Positions 1-6,005 of a stretch of 22,683 bases of DNA are shown in pieces. A program made the translations under genes and the position numbers. Source of the stretch: Treponema sp. UBA7590 (GTDB lineage: Bacteria > Spirochaetota > Spirochaetia > Treponematales > Treponemataceae); assembly GCA_002478955.1 (NCBI GenBank), contig DLKK01000102.1:5208-27890 (forward strand), read 5' to 3'. The number at the start of each line of letters is the position of its first letter. Position 1 is the stretch's first letter. The notes below the pieces were generated by a model. That model was not told the DNA's origin and ran no database searches. It saw only the letters and a list, made by a program, of their open reading frames with translations.

Positions 1-1
1 T

Positions 2-901
2 GTGTTCAGCTCACTTTTGAAGTTCAATCTTTTAGCTATCCTTACAGTAACCACAGGATCTATGGTTACTGTATGGCTTGGCGATCAGATTACAGCCAAT
101 GGTATCGGCAATGGTATCTCTATGATGATTTTTGCCGGTATTGTTGCTCGTCTTCCGAATGCGATTGCTGAACTTGTGCGAAAGGTTGCTGCCGGCGAAA
201 TCCAGTTGGTTTTCGTTATTGTAGTGCTTGTAATGTTTGTTGCTATTATTGCTTTGGTAATCTTTGAAGAATCTGGTGAAAGAAAAATTCCGGTTCATTA
301 CGCAAAGCGGGTTGTTGGAAGAAAAATGTACGGTGGTCAAAACACTTATATTCCTTTCAAAGTAAATCCGTCTAACGTAATTCCGTTGATTTTCGCTTCT
401 TCTCTTCTTACATTGCCATTGCAGATTGTTTCTACTTTGGGAAATAACCAGGAATCTGCTAGGTGGATAAGTCGCCTTTCGAATATCTTGACACCAAACG
501 GTCTCTGGTACAATGTTTTGTTGGTCATTCTTATCGTTTTCTTTGCATATTTCTATACACAGGTAACTTTGAATCCTGTTGAGATTGCAAAAAATATCCG
601 AGAGAATGGCGGTTCTATTCCAGGTGTAAGCACTGATAAAACAGAAGAATACCTTAATAAAATATTGAACCGACTTATTTTACCAGGTTCTTTGTTCTTG
701 GCATTTATTGCTATTATTCCATCTGTGATTCAGAGATTGTTCAATTTCCCGCAGTCAGTTGCAATGCTGATGGGTGGTACTTCACTTATCATTATGGTAG
801 GTGTTGATTTGGATACTATGAGTCAGGTAGAAGCTCTCTTGAAAATGCATCATCAGGATGGACTGACAAAGAAAGGTAAGATTAGATCACGAAATCTTTA
901 G
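2..901 (+). CDS. secY: SecY, preprotein translocase channel subunit (5' truncated by window edge)
   Basis: SecY is the pore subunit of the SecYEG translocase in the inner membrane. About 299 residues are visible. The usual length is 430-450, so roughly the first 140-150 residues lie before the window and the GTG at base 2 is not the real start. The visible part carries the conserved segment GIGNGISMMIFAGIVARLP near its beginning. It then has the cytoplasmic loop with RKIPVHYAKRVVGRK, the helix beginning NPSNVIPLIFASSLL, and the loop NPVEIAKNIRENGGSIPG, which in this family contacts the ribosome or SecA. About six hydrophobic segments follow one another, as expected for the second half of the channel. 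It sits upstream of rpmJ, as in many bacterial ribosomal clusters. The C-terminal tail is short and basic. Identity is certain; only the start is missing. Confidence 0.97.
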   Translation: MFSSLLKFNLLAILTVTTGSMVTVWLGDQITANGIGNGISMMIFAGIVARLPNAIAELVRKVAAGEIQLVFVIVVLVMFVAIIALVIFEESGERKIPVHYAKRVVGRKMYGGQNTYIPFKVNPSNVIPLIFASSLLTLPLQIVSTLGNNQESARWISRLSNILTPNGLWYNVLLVILIVFFAYFYTQVTLNPVEIAKNIRENGGSIPGVSTDKTEEYLNKILNRLILPGSLFLAFIAIIPSVIQRLFNFPQSVAMLMGGTSLIIMVGVDLDTMSQVEALLKMHHQDGLTKKGKIRSRNL

Positions 902-951
902 AAAAGTTTAGAAAATCGTGCTCTAAGTAGTAGAAAAAGATTGAGAATATA

Positions 952-960
952 TGTTATATT
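952..960 (+). promoter_or_regulatory. Candidate extended -10 promoter for rpmJ-rpsM-rpsK
   Basis: TG-T-TATATT at 952-960 fits an extended -10 element. There is no good -35 box at the right distance, which extended -10 promoters tolerate. Predicted initiation is near base 967, exactly where the first leader hairpin begins. The placement is a guess from sequence; read-through from secY is equally possible. Confidence 0.4.
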
Positions 961-965
961 ATTTT

Positions 966-1022
966 TCACCGAATTGTCTCTCATTGCGAGGTGCTAAGAT
1001 TCGGTGAGAATGTTTATTCTCA
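966..1022 (+). promoter_or_regulatory. Structured leader in front of rpmJ (two overlapping hairpins)
   Basis: TCACCGAAT (966-974) pairs perfectly with ATTCGGTGA (999-1007). The 24-base loop holds a small CTC/GAG hairpin. A second perfect stem, TGAGAAT (1005-1011) with ATTCTCA (1016-1022) around a GTTT loop, shares three bases with the first stem, so the two cannot both form in full. The second stem ends one base before the G-rich Shine-Dalgarno (1023-1027) of rpmJ. Position and structure suit translational feedback by a ribosomal protein, but no known leader motif is recognised. Confidence 0.5.
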
Positions 1023-1032
1023 GGGGGTCTTT

Positions 1033-1146
1033 ATGAAAGTACGAACCAGTGTAAAACCTATCTGTGATAAGTGTAAGGTAATCAAAAGAAACGGAATCAT
1101 CCGTATCATTTGTTCAAACCCAAAACACAAGCAGAGACAGGGCTAA
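1033..1146 (+). CDS. rpmJ: 50S ribosomal protein L36
   Basis: L36 is the smallest protein of the large subunit and binds 23S rRNA near the peptidyl transferase region. The frame is 37 codons, beginning MKVRTSVKPICDKCKVIKRN and ending KHKQRQG, which is the normal length. C11, C14, C27 and H32 form the CX2C-X12-C-X4-H zinc ribbon, so this is the zinc-binding (C+) form. The start is fixed by a GGGGG purine block at 1023-1027, five bases before ATG. The gene lies between secY and rpsM, the classical position, and is separated from rpsM by only 10 bases, so the two are probably co-translated. Confidence 0.97.
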   Translation: MKVRTSVKPICDKCKVIKRNGIIRIICSNPKHKQRQG

Positions 1147-1156
1147 GGAGTAACAG

Positions 1157-1522
1157 ATGGCTCGAATATCGGGAGTTGATATCCCAAATAAACACATAAG
1201 TATTGCTTTAACTTATATTTATGGTATCGGAAATTCTTTGGCAAAAAAAATCCTTGAAGAAGCTAAGATTGATCCTGCTAAAATGGCTAACGATCTTACT
1301 CAGGATGAAATTGCAAAGATTCGTGATATTCTGGATAAGAACTACAAGGTAGAAGGTCGTCTTCGTTCAGAAATCGGTCTTAACCTTAAACGCCTTATTG
1401 ATATTGGCTGTTACCGCGGTCTTAGACACAAGAAAGGTCTTCCAGTTCGTGGTCAGAGAACTCGCACAAATTCTCGTACCCGCAAAGGTAAGAAGAAGAC
1501 TGTTGCTAATAAGAAGAAGTAA
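1157..1522 (+). CDS. rpsM: 30S ribosomal protein S13
   Basis: S13 sits in the head of the small subunit and forms bridges to the large subunit and to P-site tRNA. The product is 121 residues, the usual size. It begins MARISGVDIPNKHISIALTY, with the helix-two-turn-helix segment YGIGNSLAKKIL. The basic C-terminus is RGLRHKKGLPVRGQRTRTN followed by SRTRKGKKK, the tRNA-contacting tail. The GGAG Shine-Dalgarno at 1147-1150 immediately follows the rpmJ stop and supports ATG 1157. rpsK follows after 14 bases. Identity is certain. Confidence 0.98.
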   Translation: MARISGVDIPNKHISIALTYIYGIGNSLAKKILEEAKIDPAKMANDLTQDEIAKIRDILDKNYKVEGRLRSEIGLNLKRLIDIGCYRGLRHKKGLPVRGQRTRTNSRTRKGKKKTVANKKK

Positions 1523-1536
1523 GGCGGAGGAAACTA

Positions 1537-1917
1537 ATGGCTACAGCTAAAAAACGAAAGGAAAAGAAAAGCGTTTACGAAGGTAATGTTTACATTCAGG
1601 CAACGTTTAATAATACTATCGTTACAATTACAGACTTGAATGGTAATGCTTTGTCTTGGGCATCATCAGGCGGTCTTGGTTTCCGTGGAGCAAAGAAATC
1701 TACTCCATTTGCTGCTCAGTCAGTTGCAGAGACAGCTGTTCAGAAGGCAGTAAGCTACGGTTTGCGAGAAGTTCACGTTTATGTAAAAGGACCTGGAATG
1801 GGACGCGAAAATGCTATCCGTTCTCTTGGTGCAATGGGATTAAGAGTAAAATCTATCCATGATATTACTCCAATTCCTCATAACGGATGCCGACCTCGCA
1901 AAACTCGCCGTATGTAA
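1537..1917 (+). CDS. rpsK: 30S ribosomal protein S11
   Basis: S11 is a platform protein of the 30S subunit near the mRNA exit and the anti-Shine-Dalgarno end of 16S rRNA. The product has 126 residues, typical of the family. After a lysine-rich N-terminus come VYIQATFNNTIVTITDLNGN, the rRNA-binding GPGMGRENAIRSLGAMGLRV and the invariant C-terminal TPIPHNGCRPRKTRRM. A GGCGGAGG ribosome binding site (1523-1530) precedes ATG. In many bacteria rpsD follows directly; here a 150-base gap with hairpins and a promoter separates rpsK from rpoA, and rpsD lies after rplQ. Confidence 0.98.
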   Translation: MATAKKRKEKKSVYEGNVYIQATFNNTIVTITDLNGNALSWASSGGLGFRGAKKSTPFAAQSVAETAVQKAVSYGLREVHVYVKGPGMGRENAIRSLGAMGLRVKSIHDITPIPHNGCRPRKTRRM

Positions 1918-1942
1918 CGGAAATTGAAAAGATAGTAATCCT

Positions 1943-1970
1943 GTCTGCCGGATGTCAGTGGCAGACTGTT
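1943..1970 (+). terminator. Terminator- or attenuator-like hairpin between rpsK and rpoA
   Basis: GTCTGCC (1943-1949) pairs perfectly with GGCAGAC (1960-1966) around a 10-base loop. It is followed by TGTTTT, a short T tract. CTGTC (1941-1945) can also pair with GACAG (1973-1977), giving an alternative fold. The T tract is weak, so partial termination or RNA processing is more likely than a full stop. Confidence 0.4.
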
Positions 1971-2000
1971 TTGACAGAGATGTCTAAACGAAGTTATAAG
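1971..2000 (+). promoter_or_regulatory. Strong sigma70-type promoter for rpoA-rplQ-zinc ribbon-rpsD
   Basis: TTGACA at 1971-1976 is a perfect -35 box. It is followed by TATAAG at 1995-2000 (18-base spacer) or TTATAA at 1994-1999 (17-base spacer). Initiation would be near base 2007, giving a leader of about 60 bases before rpoA. This would let the RNA polymerase alpha subunit be made partly independently of the upstream ribosomal genes. Confidence 0.65.
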
Positions 2001-2033
2001 CCAGAAAATTCTGGTTTGTCTGATGTAAATTGG

Positions 2034-2062
2034 GGGGTTGAGTTTTTCAACCTCAAGAGGAG
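2034..2062 (+). promoter_or_regulatory. Hairpin adjoining the rpoA Shine-Dalgarno
   Basis: GGTTGA (2036-2041) pairs with TCAACC (2047-2052) around a GTTTT loop. The stem can be extended to 2034/2054 with one wobble pair. AGGAG (2058-2062) begins three bases after the stem and is the rpoA ribosome binding site, so folding or protein binding here could affect initiation. A smaller hairpin, CCAGA/TCTGG at 2001-2014, lies just upstream. Confidence 0.4.
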
Positions 2063-2067
2063 TTCTG

Positions 2068-3123
2068 ATGGCTCGCAAAAATCTGCTTAAAGGTTTTAAG
2101 AAACCAAAAGGTATTACTTTTGAGCATCTTGAGACTAATCCGAATTATGGTAAGTTCACAGCTTATCCTTTTGAAACAGGATTTGGTACAACAGTAGGAA
2201 ATACTTTGCGCCGCGTTTTGCTTTCATCAATTCAGGGTTACGCCATCACATCTATCCGTATCACTTCTTATGATGCTGATGGTGTGCCACACGTAATTTC
2301 CAGCGAATTTGAAGCAATCCCGAATGTTTCTGAAGATACATTGGAAATCATCAACAGTCTTAAACAGATTCGTTTGCGCCTTCCTAACGATGTAGAACAG
2401 GACACTATCCTTTATGAATTTAAAGGACCTGGTGTTGTAAAGAGCGATGATCTTGCAAAGGAAAATCAGCTTGAAGTTATGACTAAAGATATGCTTGTCT
2501 TTACAATGATGGAAGGTTGTCACCTTGAAATTGAAATGCAGATTGATCTTGGTCGTGGCTATGTTCCGGCTGAAGTAAACGAACACTATATTGAAGTTGT
2601 TGGTACACTTCCTATGGATGCAATCTTTACTCCTGTTCCAAAGGTAAAGTATTCTATTGAACCTTGCCGTGTAGGACAGCGAAATGATTACGATAAGCTT
2701 GTTCTTGAAATTTGGACAGATGGAACAATTGCACCTGAAGATGCATTGGCAGAAGCTGCAAAAATTGCGAAAGACCATTTTTCAATTTTTGTAAACTTTA
2801 ATGACAGTGATGTCGCTAGTAGTGAAGAAGATAGTGAAGATGATGCAAGAATTAAGGAGATTCTTAATACTCCTGTAGAAGAATTGGAACTTTCAGTTCG
2901 TTCTTCAAATTGTCTCAAAAACGCAAATATTCGCACTATTGGTGAATTAACTAAAAAGACAGAAGATGATATTGCAAAGACTCGAAACTTTGGTAAGAAG
3001 AGTCTTACAGAAATCAAAGAAAAACTTCAGGAATGGGGCTTGACTCTTGGTATGACTGACTATAGTCATCTGAAGAATGCTGCAAATTTAACAAAGCAGA
3101 AGGAAGAAACAGATGAATCATAG
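2068..3123 (+). CDS. rpoA: DNA-directed RNA polymerase alpha subunit
   Basis: Alpha dimerises to nucleate RNA polymerase assembly, and its C-terminal domain binds UP elements and activators. I choose ATG 2068 (351 residues, MARKNLLKGFKKPKGITFEH) over a possible alternative-codon start 30 bases upstream. AGGAG at 2058-2062 is correctly spaced for 2068, and the extra residues would overlap the leader hairpin. The N-terminal domain (about 1-235) contains TVGNTLRRVLLSSIQGYAIT, the dimer and beta-contact segment. An acidic linker (SSEEDSEDD) leads to the C-terminal domain (about 270-335), with LELSVRSSNCLKNANIRTIG and the helix-hairpin-helix RNFGKKSLTEIKEKL. The gene is slightly longer than E. coli RpoA (329) because of linker and tail. 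It overlaps rplQ by 11 bases. Confidence 0.97.
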   Translation: MARKNLLKGFKKPKGITFEHLETNPNYGKFTAYPFETGFGTTVGNTLRRVLLSSIQGYAITSIRITSYDADGVPHVISSEFEAIPNVSEDTLEIINSLKQIRLRLPNDVEQDTILYEFKGPGVVKSDDLAKENQLEVMTKDMLVFTMMEGCHLEIEMQIDLGRGYVPAEVNEHYIEVVGTLPMDAIFTPVPKVKYSIEPCRVGQRNDYDKLVLEIWTDGTIAPEDALAEAAKIAKDHFSIFVNFNDSDVASSEEDSEDDARIKEILNTPVEELELSVRSSNCLKNANIRTIGELTKKTEDDIAKTRNFGKKSLTEIKEKLQEWGLTLGMTDYSHLKNAANLTKQKEETDES

Positions 3124-3667
3124 AAATGGTTTTAATCCGCTTTCGCGCACAACAGCACACCGTCGTGCAATGTCACGCAACATGGTAACTTCACTCTTTA
3201 GATTTGAACGTATTACTACAACAAAAGCTAAGGCGTTGGAAGTTCGTAAGGCTGCTGAAAAATTAATTACAAGAAGCAAAATTGATTCAGTTCACAACCG
3301 TCGTGAAGCTGCAAAATTCATTGCAGATGAAAAGATTTTGAACAAACTTTTTACCGAAATCGGTCCTAGAATGAAGGATCGTAACGGTGGATATACTCGC
3401 GTTCTTAAAATTGGTTTCCGACAGGGTGATGCCGCTGATATGGTTATTCTTGAACTTGTAGATTATAAGCTTGATACTGATGCAAAAGAAGAAAAAACTG
3501 ATGCTAAGGCAAAAAAAGCTGCAAAGTCTGCTGATGAAAAGAAAGAACCAGCAAAAAAAGCTGCAACTGCTGAAAAAAAGCCTGCTGCAAAGAAAACTTC
3601 TGCAGCTAAGAAAACAACTGCAAAGAAAGCTGCTGAACCTAAAGCAGAATCTGCAGATAAGGAGTAG
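3113..3667 (+). CDS. rplQ: 50S ribosomal protein L17 with long Lys/Ala-rich tail
   Basis: L17 binds 23S rRNA near the peptide exit tunnel. The conserved core is residues 1 to about 120, with NGFNPLSRTTAHRRAMSRNM at the N-terminus, LITRSKIDSVHNRREA, and GGYTRVLKIGFRQGDAADM near its end. L17 is usually 115-130 residues. This protein has 184, because about 60 residues of Lys, Ala and Glu repeats (KKAAKSADEKK, EKKPAAKKTSAAKKTTAKK) follow the core. The tail is low complexity, strongly basic in its middle and resembles histone H1-like or HU-like extensions. The start ATG overlaps the end of rpoA by 11 bases with an AAGGAAG purine run upstream, indicating translational coupling. Identity of the core is certain; the role of the tail is unknown. 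Confidence 0.96.
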   Translation: MNHRNGFNPLSRTTAHRRAMSRNMVTSLFRFERITTTKAKALEVRKAAEKLITRSKIDSVHNRREAAKFIADEKILNKLFTEIGPRMKDRNGGYTRVLKIGFRQGDAADMVILELVDYKLDTDAKEEKTDAKAKKAAKSADEKKEPAKKAATAEKKPAAKKTSAAKKTTAKKAAEPKAESADKE

Positions 3668-3670
3668 GAA

Positions 3671-3907
3671 ATGTCTAAGAACCATCGTGGAACTGGTATC
3701 CGTTCGCTTCCGGCACACGGAAGAGCTACTTGCCCTATCTGTAAGAAGACAGATGTAAAATGTCTTTATGAAAAAGAAGTTGACGGACAGACTTTAAATA
3801 TCTGCAAAGTATGCAATGCTACTTTGAAGAATAAAGAAAGAGCTGCTGCTAAGGCTGCGGCAAAGGCAGCACCAGCTGCTGAAACTCCTGCACCAGCTGC
3901 AGAGTAA
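3671..3907 (+). CDS. Small four-cysteine zinc-ribbon protein between rplQ and rpsD (unknown function)
   Basis: I do not recognise this 78-residue protein. It begins MSKNHRGTGIRSLPAHGRAT and has two CX2C knuckles, C21-P-I-C24 and C45-K-V-C48, separated by 20 residues, which is zinc-ribbon geometry. A fifth cysteine is at 31. The N-terminal 20 residues are basic and could contact RNA. From about residue 53 the tail is Ala/Lys then Ala/Pro/Glu-rich, recalling the tail of the preceding L17. It starts three bases after the rplQ stop. A perfect AAGGAG (3659-3664) overlaps that stop, and rpsD follows after 21 bases, so it is certainly translated with ribosomal proteins. A ribosome-associated factor or a zinc-binding assembly or regulatory protein is an inference from context only. 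Confidence 0.85.
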   Translation: MSKNHRGTGIRSLPAHGRATCPICKKTDVKCLYEKEVDGQTLNICKVCNATLKNKERAAAKAAAKAAPAAETPAPAAE

Positions 3908-3928
3908 AAAATTAAATAGGAGCATAAA

Positions 3929-4522
3929 ATGGCTACTAGAAGAAGTCCTCGTTTTAAAGAATGTAGAAGACTTGGTGTAAACGTATGTGGACACCCTAAA
4001 GCACTGGAAAGAGCAAATTCCCCTGCTTTTGCTAAAAAAAAGAAGGTTTCTGAGTATGGTCTTCAGTTGATTGAAAAACAGAAGGTAAAAGCGTATTACG
4101 GAATCCTTGAAAAACAGATGAGAAGATATTTCGATGCAGCGGCTCGTGCTACTGGTAATACTGGTGACGAATTGCTCATTCTTTTGGAACGTCGTCTTGA
4201 TAATCTTGTATACCGTGCTGGTTTTGCTAAGTCTATTCGTCAGGCTCGCCAGATGGTTAGTCATGGACACTTTACTGTTGATGGAAAGAAAGTAAATATT
4301 CCTTCTTTCTCTGTAAAAGTTGGACAGACAATCGCTTTGAGTGAAAAAGCTCAGAAATCAGGTGCATTAAAGGCAATCTTCCTTGAAGATAAAGCTGGAA
4401 AACTTGATTATATTGAAAAAAATGTAGATGGCTTTAGCGCTAAGTTTAGTCGCTTGCCACTTCGAGCTGAAATTCCAGTTGATGTAAAGGAAAATCTTGT
4501 AATCGAATACTATTCTAAATAG
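3929..4522 (+). CDS. rpsD: 30S ribosomal protein S4
   Basis: S4 nucleates assembly of the 30S body by binding the 5' domain of 16S rRNA, and in several bacteria it represses translation of its own operon. The product has 197 residues (usual 200-209). The N-terminus has C12 and C20 only (KECRRLGVNVCGHP), not the four-cysteine knuckle of zinc-binding S4. The S4 RNA-binding domain starts near residue 90 (ELLILLERRLDNLVYRAGFA, then SIRQARQMVSHGHFTVDGKK). The C-terminus is the usual IPVDVKENLVIEYYSK. AGGAG at 3918-3922 fixes the start. It is placed after rplQ and the zinc-ribbon gene rather than between rpsK and rpoA, and a strong terminator follows it. Confidence 0.97.
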   Translation: MATRRSPRFKECRRLGVNVCGHPKALERANSPAFAKKKKVSEYGLQLIEKQKVKAYYGILEKQMRRYFDAAARATGNTGDELLILLERRLDNLVYRAGFAKSIRQARQMVSHGHFTVDGKKVNIPSFSVKVGQTIALSEKAQKSGALKAIFLEDKAGKLDYIEKNVDGFSAKFSRLPLRAEIPVDVKENLVIEYYSK

Positions 4523-4538
4523 TGCTCGAGCGATAACA

Positions 4539-4570
4539 AACGGCAGTCCAGGCGGCTGTCGTTTTTTTTT
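4539..4570 (+). terminator. Intrinsic terminator of the ribosomal operon
   Basis: AACGGCAG (4539-4546) pairs with CTGTCGTT (4556-4563) with one G-T wobble, and two more inner pairs leave a five-base loop. A run of nine T at 4562-4570 follows directly. Placed 17 bases after the rpsD stop, this is a textbook rho-independent terminator. Confidence 0.9.
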
Positions 4571-4634
4571 GTCTTTTTGTTTGTGTTGAGATAAAATGCC
4601 AATATTTGTTTTCTAAAGGCTCTTCCATAAGAAT

Positions 4635-4659
4635 TTGAAATAAATTATTATTGTATAAA
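4635..4659 (+). promoter_or_regulatory. Weak candidate promoter for the livK-type gene
   Basis: TTGAAA at 4635-4640 and TATAAA at 4654-4659 lie upstream of the gene, but the 13-base spacing is too short for a normal sigma70 promoter. A promoter must exist between the terminator at 4570 and the gene, and this AT-rich stretch is its likely place. The exact element is unresolved. Confidence 0.3.
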
Positions 4660-4685
4660 AATATTTTTCATTTTCGGAGGAAAAT

Positions 4686-5822
4686 ATGAAAAAAATTGTT
4701 GGATTTGCTGGTCTTGCTGTAATGGCTTTTGTTTTGGCAAGTTGCTCAAAAACATCTGGCGATACTGTAAAAATTGGTGGAGTTGCGCCTCTTTCTGGAA
4801 GTGTTGCTGTTTATGGTGTTGAATGCAAAAACGGTATTGATCTTGCTGTTGAAGAAATTAATGCTGCTGGTGGAATTGCTGGAAAGAAAGTTGAATTTAT
4901 CTGTGAGGATGATGAAGGTTCTCCAGATAAAACTGTAAATGCTTTCAAAAAGCTTATTACAAAAGACGGCGTAAAATATGTTATTGGTTCTTTGACTAGT
5001 GGTTGTACACAGGCTATTACAACTTTGGCTCAGGCTAGCAAGGTTATTCAGATTGCTCCTGCTGCCACATCGCCTGCGATTACAGATGCTGGAAATTATA
5101 TTTTCCGTGCTTGTTTTATTGACCCATTCCAGGGAACTGTTGGTGGAAAATTTGCTGCTGAAAATTTGAAGGCAAAGCGTGCTGCTGTTCTTTATGATAG
5201 CGGAAACGATTATTCTGTTGGACTTTCTGAAAACTTCCAGATTTCTTTTAAGGCTAATGGAGGCGAAGTTGTTGCTCTTGAATCTTATTCAACTGGAGAC
5301 AAGGATTTTAATGCTCAGCTTACAAAAATCAAAAATGCTAAGCCTGATGTAGTTTACTTGCCTGATTATTATGGAACAGTTGCTTTGATTGCAAAACAGC
5401 TTAGAGCTCAGGGAATCAATACTCCGATTGTTGGTGCTGACGGTTGGGATGGACTTACAGCAAATGCTGGTGATGAGGTTTTGAACGGATATTATTCAAA
5501 CCACTATGCGGAAGATTCTACAGAACCTGCTGTTCAGAATCTTGTAAAGGCATTCAAGGCAAAATACAACAAGGCTCCGAATTCTTTTGCAGTTCTTGGT
5601 TATGATTCTGTTTATATGTTGAAGGATGCTATTGAGGCGGCTGGAACTTTTGATGTTGAAAAAGTTCGTGATGCGCTTGAAAAGACTGATGGCGACTATG
5701 TTACAGGACACATTACTTTTGATGAAAAACGAAATCCTGTAAAATCTGCTGTTATGATTCAGTTTGTAAAAGGTGCTGACGGAAAAATTACAACTGCATA
5801 TAAGACTACGGTAAATCCGTAA
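4686..5822 (+). CDS. livK: Lipoprotein substrate-binding protein, branched-chain amino acid (LivK/Peripla_BP_6) type
   Basis: This is a periplasmic, lipid-anchored binding protein of an ABC importer of the hydrophobic amino acid family, 378 residues long. Residues 1-20 form a lipoprotein signal with lipobox LASC, C20 being the lipidated cysteine. The mature part opens with VKIGGVAPLSGSVAVYG, then NGIDLAVEEINAAGGIAGKK, the hallmark first strand and helix of Peripla_BP_6. It continues with the ligand-cleft segments VIGSLTSGCTQA and APAATSPAITDAG. The start is supported by CGGAGG at 4675-4680. No permease or ATPase gene (livHMGF) flanks it; terminators lie before and after, so it is monocistronic. 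It may serve transporter subunits encoded elsewhere. The ligand (Leu/Ile/Val, another amino acid or a small amide) cannot be read from the sequence. Confidence 0.9.
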   Translation: MKKIVGFAGLAVMAFVLASCSKTSGDTVKIGGVAPLSGSVAVYGVECKNGIDLAVEEINAAGGIAGKKVEFICEDDEGSPDKTVNAFKKLITKDGVKYVIGSLTSGCTQAITTLAQASKVIQIAPAATSPAITDAGNYIFRACFIDPFQGTVGGKFAAENLKAKRAAVLYDSGNDYSVGLSENFQISFKANGGEVVALESYSTGDKDFNAQLTKIKNAKPDVVYLPDYYGTVALIAKQLRAQGINTPIVGADGWDGLTANAGDEVLNGYYSNHYAEDSTEPAVQNLVKAFKAKYNKAPNSFAVLGYDSVYMLKDAIEAAGTFDVEKVRDALEKTDGDYVTGHITFDEKRNPVKSAVMIQFVKGADGKITTAYKTTVNP

Positions 5823-5905
5823 GGAAAATACTTCCTGTATTTTCCTTACTACGAGAAATCCTTGCGGATTTCTCGCTCCGGTGAGCGCAGGCGTCCATGC
5901 CTGCG
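5821..5905. repeat. Run of four abutting palindromes (REP-like composite element)
   Basis: Stem 1 is 11 bp: AAGGAAAATAC (5821-5831) with GTATTTTCCTT (5837-5847). Stem 2 is 10 bp: CGAGAAATCC (5852-5861) with GGATTTCTCG (5866-5875). Stem 3 is 5 bp: CGCTC (5874-5878) with GAGCG (5883-5887) around CGGT. Stem 4 is 7 bp: CGCAGGC (5886-5892) with GCCTGCG (5899-5905). All are perfect, and neighbours touch or share one or two bases. The first stem includes the livK stop codon region. It may protect the livK mRNA 3' end or be a dispersed intergenic element; no second copy is seen in this window. Confidence 0.7.
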
Positions 5906-5971
5906 GTTGATTGAGAGATACTAGTTTTTTTGTGGTACGATAGTTTGTTCCGCGGATGATTTTTAATAATT

Positions 5972-6005
5972 AAAAAGCCGGTGGTTTTTACTGCCGGCTT
6001 TTTTT
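5972..6005 (+). terminator. Intrinsic terminator downstream of livK
   Basis: AAAAAGCCGG (5972-5981) pairs perfectly with CCGGCTTTTT (5994-6003) around a 12-base loop, with a T run from 5999 to 6005. The matching A tract before the stem makes it potentially active in both directions. Confidence 0.8.

Noticed and set aside
2038..2067. Earlier alternative-codon start for rpoA adding ten residues
   Set aside because: It would lie within the leader hairpin and lacks a ribosome binding site. ATG 2068 has AGGAG at the right distance and matches the usual RpoA start.
3287..3718. A 143-codon minus-strand frame opposite rplQ
   Set aside because: It is composed mostly of Phe, Ser and Cys, the reverse complement of the Lys/Ala tail of L17; a clear shadow frame.
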